Source: Actinomycetota bacterium
GTDB lineage: Bacteria > Actinomycetota > Actinomycetes > Actinomycetales > Cellulomonadaceae
Assembly: GCA_018898235.1 (NCBI GenBank)
Contig: JAHIJU010000167.1
Location: 1-6,954 of the forward strand
DNA: 6,954 bases
Direction of reading: 5' to 3'
This document shows positions 1 to 6,108 of the stretch, piece by piece. The first letter of the stretch is position 1, and the number at the start of each line of letters is the position of its first letter. Position numbers and translations under genes: made by a program. The notes under the pieces are model-generated. The model was given only the letters and a program-made list of their open reading frames with translations. It was not told the DNA's origin and searched no databases.

Positions 1-1410
1 GGCCTGGATCTCCTTGAGCACCTGCGCCGCGATCGCCCGCTCACGCGGGTTGAGCTCCAGGGCGTCCAGGAAGTCCCGGGCCTCACGGATCGGCAGGTCG
101 CAGACCTCCGCGATCGACTTGCCGCCGACCCGCACCGCCAGCACCTCGGGCTTGAGCCGCGCACCCTCGCACGTCGGGCACGGCACCTCCCGCATGAAGG
201 CCTCGTACTTCTCCTTGCTCCACTCCGACTCGGTCTCCGTGTGACGCCGTTCGAGGAAGGAGATCACGCCCTCGAAACCGGTCGCGTACTGGCGGTCCCG
301 GCCCCACCGGTTGCGGTAGCGCACCTTCACCTCGTGGTCGCGACCGTGCAGCACCGCGTCCTTGGCGCGCTGCGGCAGGGCGCGCCACGGAGTGTCCATC
401 GAGAACCCCAGGTCCTCGGCGAGTGCGCCGAGCACCCGTTCGAAGTACTCCGAGGAGATCTGCGCCCAGGGAGCGATCGCCCCCTGGGACAGGCTCAGCT
501 CATCGTCCGGGACCACCAGGTCGGGGTCGACCTCGAGCCGTGAGCCGATCCCCGTGCACTCGGGACAGGCCCCATAGGGCGCGTTGAACGAGAAGGTCCG
601 CGGCTCGATCTCGTCGAGGGTCAGGACGTGGTCGTTCGGGCACGCCCGCTTCTCGGAGAACCGGCGCTCACGACCCGGGTCATCGGCGTCGGCGTCGACG
701 AGCTCGACCACGAGCAGTCCACCGGCCAGCCCCAGGGCCGTCTCGACGGAGTCCGTGAGCCTGCGCTGCACACCGTCGCGCGCGACCAACCGGTCGACGA
801 CGACCTCGATCGAGTGCTTGAGCTTCTTCTCCAGCGTCGGCGGGCTGGTGAGCTGCACCACCTCGCCGTCGACCCGGGCCCGCGCGAAGCCCTTCGCCTG
901 GAGCTCTGCGAACAGGTCGGTGTACTCGCCCTTGCGGCCACGCACGACCGGTGCGAGCAGCTGGTACCGGGTGCCCTCGGGCATCTGCAGCAGCCGGTCG
1001 ACGATCTGCTGCGGCGACTGTGCCGTCACCTGCTCACCGCACACCGGGCAGTGCTGGATCCCCGCCCGGGCGAACAGCAGCCGCAGGTAGTCGTAGACCT
1101 CGGTGATGGTGCCGACCGTCGACCGCGGGTTGCGGTTCGTCGACTTCTGGTCGATCGAGACGGCCGGCGACAGTCCCTCGATGAAGTCGACGTCGGGCTT
1201 GTCCATCTGGCCCAGGAACTGCCGGGCGTAGGCGGACAGCGACTCGACGTATCGACGCTGTCCCTCGGCGAAGATCGTGTCGAAGGCCAGCGACGACTTG
1301 CCCGACCCCGACAACCCCGTGAACACGACGAGCTTGTCGCGGGGGATGTCGAGATCGATGTCGCGCAGGTTGTGCTCGCGGGCCCCACGGACCACCAGGC
1401 GGTCGTTCAC
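1..1410 (-). CDS. uvrA: UvrA excinuclease ABC subunit A, N-terminal 470 residues (cut by left window edge)
   Basis: UvrA is the dimeric ATPase that finds DNA lesions and loads UvrB in cytoplasmic nucleotide excision repair. The visible 470 codons are open throughout and cover about half of a protein usually near 950-1000 residues. Near the N-terminus lies the UvrA-typical VRGAREHNL, followed by the first Walker A motif GLSGSGKS at about 32-39 and the family block EGQRRYVESLSAYARQF at about 49-65. A CPVC pair lies at 121-124. The zinc module has C257, H261 and the CPEC pair at 282-285, and another CPTC pair lies at 411-414. Signature ATPase motif I, the second ATPase domain and the C-terminal zinc finger lie beyond the window. 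The GTG at 1408-1410 is chosen because its N-terminus matches known actinobacterial UvrA. In-frame GTG 1438-1440 and ATG 1447-1449 would add 10-13 unrelated residues and overlap the LexA box. No Shine-Dalgarno sequence is visible. The identification is very secure. Confidence 0.98.
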   Translation of the reverse strand, partial: MNDRLVVRGAREHNLRDIDLDIPRDKLVVFTGLSGSGKSSLAFDTIFAEGQRRYVESLSAYARQFLGQMDKPDVDFIEGLSPAVSIDQKSTNRNPRSTVGTITEVYDYLRLLFARAGIQHCPVCGEQVTAQSPQQIVDRLLQMPEGTRYQLLAPVVRGRKGEYTDLFAELQAKGFARARVDGEVVQLTSPPTLEKKLKHSIEVVVDRLVARDGVQRRLTDSVETALGLAGGLLVVELVDADADDPGRERRFSEKRACPNDHVLTLDEIEPRTFSFNAPYGACPECTGIGSRLEVDPDLVVPDDELSLSQGAIAPWAQISSEYFERVLGALAEDLGFSMDTPWRALPQRAKDAVLHGRDHEVKVRYRNRWGRDRQYATGFEGVISFLERRHTETESEWSKEKYEAFMREVPCPTCEGARLKPEVLAVRVGGKSIAEVCDLPIREARDFLDALELNPRERAIAAQVLKEIQA

Positions 1411-1418
1411 GGTCGGTG

Positions 1419-1424
1419 AGTCTA
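1419..1424 (-). promoter_or_regulatory. Candidate uvrA -10 element, leaderless type
   Basis: On the minus strand the hexamer TAGACT fits the actinobacterial -10 pattern TANNNT. It ends 8 bases before the uvrA GTG, so transcription would start at or within a base or two of the start codon. This agrees with the absence of a Shine-Dalgarno sequence. With a 17-base spacer the -35 position would be GTGCGA at 1447-1442, which matches TTGACA at only 3 of 6 bases but coincides exactly with one half of the LexA box. This is inference from pattern and spacing. Confidence 0.5.
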
Positions 1425-1441
1425 CGTCGAGACCACCCACA

Positions 1442-1457
1442 TCGCACATCTGTTCGA
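1442..1457. promoter_or_regulatory. LexA (SOS) box between uvrA and the MBL-fold gene
   Basis: The plus strand reads TCGCACATCTGTTCGA. The actinobacterial LexA consensus is TCGAAC-N4-GTTCGA. One half-site is perfect and the other has a single mismatch (C for A), so 11 of 12 specified bases match. The box lies 31 bases upstream of the uvrA start and 27 bases upstream of the chosen MBL start. It covers the expected -35 region of the uvrA promoter, where LexA binding would block RNA polymerase. LexA control of uvrA is established in E. coli; here it is inferred from the site. Confidence 0.8.
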
Positions 1458-1484
1458 TATCGGCGCGTCGGGGATGATGACGCC

Positions 1485-2147
1485 GTGGACCACTCCCCTG
1501 AGACCATCGGACAGGTGCAGCTGCGCTCGACGGTGGTCGGGCCGATGGCGACCAACGCGTACCTGCTCACCGATCCGCTCACCCGGCACCAGGTGCTGGT
1601 GGATCCGGGCGACGATCCCGACCAGCTCATCGGCCTGCTGCGCCAGGGCCTGGCTCGCGGCGGCCTCGACCTGGTCGTCGTCACCCACCGGCACGCCGAT
1701 CACATCGGCGCGCTCGCGGCCGTCGTCGCCCGGACGAGTGCCGCCGTCGCCGCCGGTGACGACGACGTCGACGCCATCACCGCCGAGACCGGCGTCCCGA
1801 TCCGTCGCGCGCTCCACCACGGCGACCGGCTGGAGGTAGGAGCCATCCGGCTCGAGGTGCTGGCGCTGCGGGGCCACACGCCGGGCTCCATCGCGCTCGT
1901 GCTCGAGGAGCCGATGGACGCCGAGCCGTCCAGGGCGCACCTGTTCACCGGCGACGCCCTGTTCCCGGGGGGTGTCGGGTCGACGGGCGGCGACCCGAGC
2001 CGGTTCGCCCAGCTCTACTCCGACGTCGTGGTGCGGGTGTTCGACAGGTTCGACGACCGCACGACGGTGCGCCCCGGCCACGGGATCGCCACCACCCTGG
2101 GTGAGGAGCGGCCCCACCTGCGCGCCTGGCGCGAGCGGCGCTGGTAG
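1485..2147 (+). CDS. Metallo-beta-lactamase-fold hydrolase, glyoxalase II-like
   Basis: This is a 220-residue soluble protein with no signal peptide or membrane segment. The full set of MBL-fold metal ligands is present: THRHADHIG with H68, H70, D72 and H73, then H131 in GHTPGS, D157 in FTGDALF, and H199 in RPGHG. The spacing resembles hydroxyacylglutathione hydrolase-like proteins, which split thioesters with a dinuclear zinc or iron site. The true substrate is unknown, and actinobacteria usually lack glutathione, so a mycothiol or other thioester is possible. The GTG at 1485 is preferred: it follows a weak purine-rich GGGGA at 1470-1474 and leaves the upstream LexA box outside the gene. GTG 1515 is an alternative, and GTG 1416 is rejected. 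A small MBL protein divergent from uvrA recalls Rv1637c beside Rv1638 (uvrA) in M. tuberculosis. The fold assignment is secure; the function is not. Confidence 0.92.
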   Translation: MDHSPETIGQVQLRSTVVGPMATNAYLLTDPLTRHQVLVDPGDDPDQLIGLLRQGLARGGLDLVVVTHRHADHIGALAAVVARTSAAVAAGDDDVDAITAETGVPIRRALHHGDRLEVGAIRLEVLALRGHTPGSIALVLEEPMDAEPSRAHLFTGDALFPGGVGSTGGDPSRFAQLYSDVVVRVFDRFDDRTTVRPGHGIATTLGEERPHLRAWRERRW

Positions 2148-2148
2148 G

Positions 2149-3843
2149 TCAGGACTCCTCACGCAGGGTCAGCACATGGTCCCGCACCACCCGGCGCAGC
2201 ACCTTGCCGACCTGGGATCGTGGCAGCTCCTGGAGCACGACGAGCCGGCGCGGGAGCGCATACCGGGCGAGGTGCTGCTCGCCCCACGCGCGGACGGCGG
2301 CGAGGTCGATGTTGCGGATGAGCTCGTCGAGGACGATCGCCGCGACGACGGACTCACCATGGTCCCCGGCCGGTTCGCCGACCACCGCGACGTCGAGCAC
2401 ACCGGGCATCAGTCGAAGATGGTCCTCGACCTGTGACGGGTAGACCTTGAACCCGTCGCAGACGATCATCTCCTTGATCCGGTCGACCAGTCGGACGAAG
2501 CCGTCGGGCTCCACCACGACCAGGTCGCCGGTCCGCAGCCAGCCGCCGGGCAGCAGCTGTTCGGCTGTCTCCTCGGGCTTGTTCCAGTACCCGGCGAACA
2601 CCTGGGGGCCGGCGATCAGCAGCTCGCCCTGCGACCCCTGCGGGACGTCGTGGTCCGGGTTCTCGGGGTCCACCACACGGATGCGGGTGGACGGGAACGG
2701 GCGACCGAGCATGCCCGGCCGGCGCTGCGCAGTGAGCGGGTTGCCCAGCGCGACCGGCGACGTCTCGGTCATCCCGTAGCCCTCGATCGCCAAGCCACGG
2801 GTCGCACGCTCCCAACGCGCCGCGGTCTCGGCGGGCAGTGCCATCGCGCCGCAGATCGCGTACCGGAACGACGTGAGGTCGGCGTGCTCGCGCTCGGCCG
2901 CGTCGAGCAGCCGGTCGAGCATCGTCGCGACGGCCGGCAGGAACGTGCCCGGACGCCGCTTCTGGGCGGCGAGCACCTGGGCGGTGTCGAAGCTCGGGAA
3001 CAGCACCACGGTGCCGGCGATGCGGGTGGTGTACCCCAGGCACAGGGTGAGCCCGAAGGCGTGGAAGAAGGGCAGCACCCCGTAGACCACCTCGGTGCCC
3101 GACGTGGCGCCGGTCCAGGCCGCACCCTGCAGAGCGTTGGCGACGAGGTTGCGATGGGTGAGGGTCGCACCCTTGGGGGTGCCCGTCGTCCCTCCGGTGT
3201 ACTGCAGGAGCGCGATGTCACCGCTGCGGGCTGCGGGGTACGACCCGACCAGCGGCTTCGCCTCGCGGAGCAGGCGGTGCCAGGAGGTCACGGTGCCGGG
3301 GACCGAGCCACGCAGCTTGGCGCGCAGCGTCCGGGCCGTGGGCACCGGCAGACTCAGCGCGAGGCGGCGCGTGGTGGGCAGGTCCCGGCTGAGGTCGACG
3401 GCGACGACCCGGCGCACGGCGGTGAGCGGCAGGGCCTCGAGGATCGCCAGGACTGCCTTCTCCCAGGCCACCACGACGGTCGCGCCGGAATCGGCGAGCT
3501 GGTGCGCCATCCCCGGAGCGGTGTAGGTGGGGTTGTGCTCGACCACGATCGCCCCGAGCCGCAGCACGGCCCAGAACGCCACGACATGGCTCGTGCAGTT
3601 GGGCAGAGCCAGCGCAACCCGGTCGCCGCGCCGAACCCCGAGCGAGTGCAGCGCTCCGGCGGCCAGCTGCACCTCCTCACCGAGCTGTGCCCAGGTGGTC
3701 GTGCGCCCGAGGAAATCGATCGCGACCCTGTCCGGGTAGTCCCGCACGGCCCGGTCCAGGGTCGCGGTCAACGGCTCGTCCGGGACGTCGACGGTCTCCG
3801 GTGGGGTGTGCAGGGCCGGTGCTTCGACACTGAGGGGGCTCAC
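2149..3843 (-). CDS. Long/medium-chain acyl-CoA synthetase (AMP-binding, FadD type)
   Basis: This adenylate-forming enzyme of 564 residues activates a carboxylic acid with ATP and joins it to CoA. All core motifs are present: the P-loop TGGTTGTPKG at 216-225, GYGMTETSP at 355-363, GWLRTGD at 434-440, and the hinge/gate block starting VDRIKEMI at 453 and ending YPSQVE near 473. The adenylation lysine is K547 in PRSQVGKVLRR. The GFKVYP version of the gate motif and the length fit fatty or medium-chain acids better than acetate, but the chain length cannot be read from sequence. The start is GTG 3841-3843. No Shine-Dalgarno sequence precedes it, and a TAGTCT -10 lies 6 bases upstream, suggesting a leaderless mRNA. 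The gene follows an acyl-CoA dehydrogenase-family gene, consistent with a shared acyl-CoA pathway. No key residue is missing and no frameshift is seen. The numbered fadD gene it corresponds to is unknown. Confidence 0.95.
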   Translation of the reverse strand: MSPLSVEAPALHTPPETVDVPDEPLTATLDRAVRDYPDRVAIDFLGRTTTWAQLGEEVQLAAGALHSLGVRRGDRVALALPNCTSHVVAFWAVLRLGAIVVEHNPTYTAPGMAHQLADSGATVVVAWEKAVLAILEALPLTAVRRVVAVDLSRDLPTTRRLALSLPVPTARTLRAKLRGSVPGTVTSWHRLLREAKPLVGSYPAARSGDIALLQYTGGTTGTPKGATLTHRNLVANALQGAAWTGATSGTEVVYGVLPFFHAFGLTLCLGYTTRIAGTVVLFPSFDTAQVLAAQKRRPGTFLPAVATMLDRLLDAAEREHADLTSFRYAICGAMALPAETAARWERATRGLAIEGYGMTETSPVALGNPLTAQRRPGMLGRPFPSTRIRVVDPENPDHDVPQGSQGELLIAGPQVFAGYWNKPEETAEQLLPGGWLRTGDLVVVEPDGFVRLVDRIKEMIVCDGFKVYPSQVEDHLRLMPGVLDVAVVGEPAGDHGESVVAAIVLDELIRNIDLAAVRAWGEQHLARYALPRRLVVLQELPRSQVGKVLRRVVRDHVLTLREES

Positions 3844-3849
3844 TGAGCC

Positions 3850-3855
3850 AGACTA
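3850..3855 (-). promoter_or_regulatory. Candidate -10 element of the acyl-CoA synthetase gene, leaderless type
   Basis: The minus strand shows TAGTCT, which fits TANNNT, ending 6 bases before the GTG start. The transcript would therefore begin at or next to the start codon, which fits the lack of a Shine-Dalgarno sequence. The -35 position (CCGTAA with a 17-base spacer) is poor and lies inside the dyad operator, so an activator or an alternative sigma factor is possible. This is inference. Confidence 0.5.
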
Positions 3856-3858
3856 ACC

Positions 3859-3886
3859 TACGGGACCGTAAGTTACGGGCGCGTAA
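3859..3886. promoter_or_regulatory. Nested dyad, probable TetR-type operator controlling the acyl-CoA synthetase gene
   Basis: Two near-identical 13-mers, TACGGGACCGTAA (3859-3871) and TACGGGCGCGTAA (3874-3886), lie in tandem 15 bases apart and match at 11 of 13 positions. Each is itself palindromic (TACGG/CCGTA and TTACG/CGTAA arms). Between them CCGTAA-G-TTACGG (3866-3878) is a perfect inverted repeat, so the whole block is a dyad with 11 of 13 pairs matching about base 3872. It fills the gap between the dehydrogenase stop and the synthetase -10 element, where a bound repressor would block the promoter. TetR-family regulators of fatty-acid genes often bind such sites, sometimes as pairs of dimers. 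The regulator is not in the window, and the site does not match the KstR or KstR2 consensus as I recall them. Confidence 0.7.
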
Positions 3887-3890
3887 CCGC

Positions 3891-5045
3891 TCAGGCCCGG
3901 GGTGGCCCGAGCACCGAGGACGCCACCGTGGCGTGGGCCGACTCCTCGTCCGACGGGTGGTAGATGCCGGCCAGGACGTCGCGGTACAACCGCGTCAGCT
4001 CGTGCCCGGTGAAGTACTCGCCTCCGCCAGCGACGCGCAGCGCGAGGTCGACGACCAGGCGGGCACCCTCGGTGGCCCGCACCTTGAGCCCGACGAGCTG
4101 GGCGAACCAGCGCGCGCCGTGATCGACGGCCTCGTCGACGTCCCGGGCCAGGGCGAACAGCTGCAGCTCGGCGCCGTCCTGGATCAGCGCGGCATCGGCG
4201 ACCTTCCAGCGGACGTCCGGGTCCTGGTCGTAGGTGCGGGCGTACTTCATCGACGTCCGGCGCCGCGTGGCCGCCGCTCCCAGCTCGAGGGCGCGCCGCC
4301 CGATCCCGGTGTAGACGGCCGCGAGCAGCACCTCGAAGGAGGCGAACAACGCGAAGATGAACGGGTCGGCGCTGGGGCCCGGCGGCAGGCGGCGGTAGAC
4401 CCGCTCGGCCGGCGCGTAGGCCCCGTCGAGCAAGGTCGTGGCCGACTGCGTCGCCCGCATGCCGAGGGTGTCCCAGTCGTCGCGGGTCGAGGTGCCGTCC
4501 CGGGTGACCACCGCGTGGACCAGACGAGGGTCCTGCGGGTCGGAGTCGTCCAGGCCGAAGGTCGCCAGCCGCGTCCACACCGGCGAGAGGGTGGTGAAGA
4601 TCTTGGTCCCGGTGAAGGTGTACCCGCCGTCCTCGGCGCGCCGCGCCCGGGTGCGGGACCCGAACATCACCAGGTCGTTGCCCGCCTCGGAGTTCCCGAA
4701 CGCGTAGACCTCCCCCGCCGCGGCGTCCTGCAGGACGAACAGCGCGCTGTCGTCCCCCCGCAGGTGCAGCAGAGCAGCGAGACCGGTGACCACCAGGTGC
4801 ATGTTGACGGCCAGCGCGGTCGCGGGAGCGGCGCCCGCGAGCCGCACCTGCTCCCTGGCCACCTCCTCGAGGCTCAGCCCGGCGCCGCCGAGCGATGCAG
4901 GCACGAACGCACGCAGGTAGCCCGCGGCGACGAGATCGGCGAGGTCGTCATGGGGGAACGTGTTGTCCCGGTCGTGCCCCGCCGCGCGCTCGTGCACGCG
5001 CGCCAGCAGGTCGTCGGTCAGCAAGGTGCGATGCGTGCGAGCCAT
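3891..5045 (-). CDS. Acyl-CoA dehydrogenase-family flavoprotein with an atypical active site
   Basis: This is a 384-residue protein with the acyl-CoA dehydrogenase layout: an N-terminal helical domain, a middle beta domain and a C-terminal helical domain. Recognisable blocks are FGNSEAGND at about 116-124 (the place of the usual TEPGAGSD), GTKIFTTLSP at 146-155, WDTLGMRATQS at 191-201, and LYRDVLAGIYHPSD in the last 35 residues. In typical family members the last block ends YEGT and carries the catalytic glutamate; here it reads YHPSD with histidine at 363. FAD binding and acyl substrates are likely, but the reaction may be an oxidation using another base or a monooxygenase-like step. ATG 5043-5045 is chosen because the upstream in-frame GTG 5085-5087 would add 14 mostly glycine-rich residues unlike family members. 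Neither start has a strong ribosome-binding site. It is probably co-transcribed with the TerC genes upstream. Confidence 0.9.
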   Translation of the reverse strand: MARTHRTLLTDDLLARVHERAAGHDRDNTFPHDDLADLVAAGYLRAFVPASLGGAGLSLEEVAREQVRLAGAAPATALAVNMHLVVTGLAALLHLRGDDSALFVLQDAAAGEVYAFGNSEAGNDLVMFGSRTRARRAEDGGYTFTGTKIFTTLSPVWTRLATFGLDDSDPQDPRLVHAVVTRDGTSTRDDWDTLGMRATQSATTLLDGAYAPAERVYRRLPPGPSADPFIFALFASFEVLLAAVYTGIGRRALELGAAATRRRTSMKYARTYDQDPDVRWKVADAALIQDGAELQLFALARDVDEAVDHGARWFAQLVGLKVRATEGARLVVDLALRVAGGGEYFTGHELTRLYRDVLAGIYHPSDEESAHATVASSVLGPPRA

Positions 5046-5109
5046 GGTGCCCACTGTGCCACCGCCCTCGCCGCCGATCCCGGTCACGACGGCGGCGCCG
5101 CGGTCGGCC

Positions 5110-6105
5110 TCACTCGACGACCGACCGCCCGCGGGCGTCCCGACGCTCCTTCACGACGCTCGCGACGGCCGTCGTCCCGAGGATCACGACGATCGAGGCC
5201 AACGACGCCCAGATCGGCAGGTCGGGCGCCCAGTCGACCGGCTGCCCACCGTTGATGAACGGCACCTCGTTCTCGGACAGTGCGTGCAGCAGGAGCTTGA
5301 CCCCGATGAACCCGAGCAGCACACCGAGCCCGATGTTCAGGTACACCACCCGGTCGAGCAGACCGCCCAGCAGGAAGTAGAGCTGGCGCAACCCCATGAG
5401 CGCGAAGATGTTCGCCATCAGCACCAGGTAGGGCTCGCCCGTCAGACCGAAGATCGCCGGGATCGAGTCGAAGGCGAAGAGCAGGTCGGTGACCCCGATC
5501 GCCACGAGCACCAGCAGCATCGGCGTCGCGAGCCGTCGGCCCCCCTCGTGGATGGTCAGCCGCACCCCGTGGAAGTCGGGGGTGGACGGCACGATCCGCT
5601 GCACCCAGGTCACCAGGCGAGGCGGGTCGTACTCCTCGTCCTCGTCGGCCGTCCCCTCCTTGGCCACCGTCCAGGCCGTCCAGACCAGGAAGATGCCGAA
5701 CAGGTAGAAGACCCAGCTGAACGCGGAGATCGCCGCCGCGCCGACCGCGATGAACACACCACGCAGCACGAGCGCCAGGATGATGCCGATCAGGAGCGCC
5801 GTCTGCTGGTACTGCTTCGGAACCGCGAACCGGGCCATGATCAGCAGGAAGATGAAGAGGTTGTCGACCGACAACGAGTACTCCGTGAGCCAGCCGGCGG
5901 CGAACTCGGCCGCGTACGTACCGCCGGCGGTCGCCCACAGCCCCACGGCGAACGCCAGGGCCAGCCCGATGTACAGGCCGAGGGCCCGCAGGCACTCCGC
6001 GGTCGACGGCACGTGCGGGCGTCGCGCGACGATCGCCACGTCGACCACGAGCACCGTGATGGCGACCCCCAGCGACACCGCCCAGGTCAGGGTCGAGATC
6101 TCCAC
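5110..6105 (-). CDS. TerC-family integral membrane protein (Alx-like), complete
   Basis: This 331-residue TerC-family membrane protein has about nine hydrophobic segments, roughly 6-26, 42-60, 80-95, 103-124, 129-147, 195-212, 226-246, 253-275 and 300-318. The two family motifs with membrane-buried acidic residues are present: SLSVDNLFIF (D81, N82) and TDLLFAFDSIPAIFGLT (D207, D213). An acidic stretch at 154-160 (DEDEEYD) sits in the loop between the two halves. Studied relatives, E. coli Alx and Bacillus TerC proteins, handle Mn2+ export or metallation of secreted enzymes; the name comes from tellurite resistance. A Mn2+ role here is inference. The GTG start lies 3 bases after the stop of the upstream TerC gene and has a good GAGGGA ribosome-binding site. 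No other tellurite-resistance genes are seen. Confidence 0.95.
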   Translation of the reverse strand: MEISTLTWAVSLGVAITVLVVDVAIVARRPHVPSTAECLRALGLYIGLALAFAVGLWATAGGTYAAEFAAGWLTEYSLSVDNLFIFLLIMARFAVPKQYQQTALLIGIILALVLRGVFIAVGAAAISAFSWVFYLFGIFLVWTAWTVAKEGTADEDEEYDPPRLVTWVQRIVPSTPDFHGVRLTIHEGGRRLATPMLLVLVAIGVTDLLFAFDSIPAIFGLTGEPYLVLMANIFALMGLRQLYFLLGGLLDRVVYLNIGLGVLLGFIGVKLLLHALSENEVPFINGGQPVDWAPDLPIWASLASIVVILGTTAVASVVKERRDARGRSVVE

Positions 6106-6108
6106 CGG

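Noticed and set aside
628..1419. Long plus-strand open frame opposite uvrA
   Set aside because: It lies wholly antisense to well-conserved uvrA codons. Its Arg/Val/Leu-rich translation shows no recognisable motif, and such shadows are expected at this GC content.
1416..1484. Earlier GTG start for the MBL hydrolase at 1416
   Set aside because: The 23 extra residues are Arg/Asp/His-rich with no family resemblance, would cover the LexA box and the uvrA promoter, and start 6 bases from the divergent uvrA start.
1422..2162. 246-codon minus-strand open frame opposite the MBL hydrolase
   Set aside because: It is antisense to a gene with a complete metal-ligand set, overlaps the synthetase 3' end, and shows no motifs.
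2650..3846. 398-codon plus-strand open frame opposite the acyl-CoA synthetase
   Set aside because: It is composition-driven (Gly, Arg, Gln, His-rich), has no domain, and lies antisense to a clear adenylate-forming enzyme.
3859..3886. Rho-independent terminator for the dehydrogenase gene
   Set aside because: The dyad has a one-base centre, so a stable hairpin loop would lose pairs, and no T-run follows on the minus strand. Its repeat structure and position suit an operator better.
5088..5109. GC-rich self-complementary stretch (GGCGGCGCCGC) between terC and the dehydrogenase
   Set aside because: It is short, has no T-run, and such runs are common at this GC content, so it is not evidence of a terminator or attenuator.
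3933..5255. 440-codon plus-strand open frame opposite the dehydrogenase
   Set aside because: It is longer than the real gene but low in complexity, has no motifs, and runs into the TerC gene. It is a GC-rich shadow.
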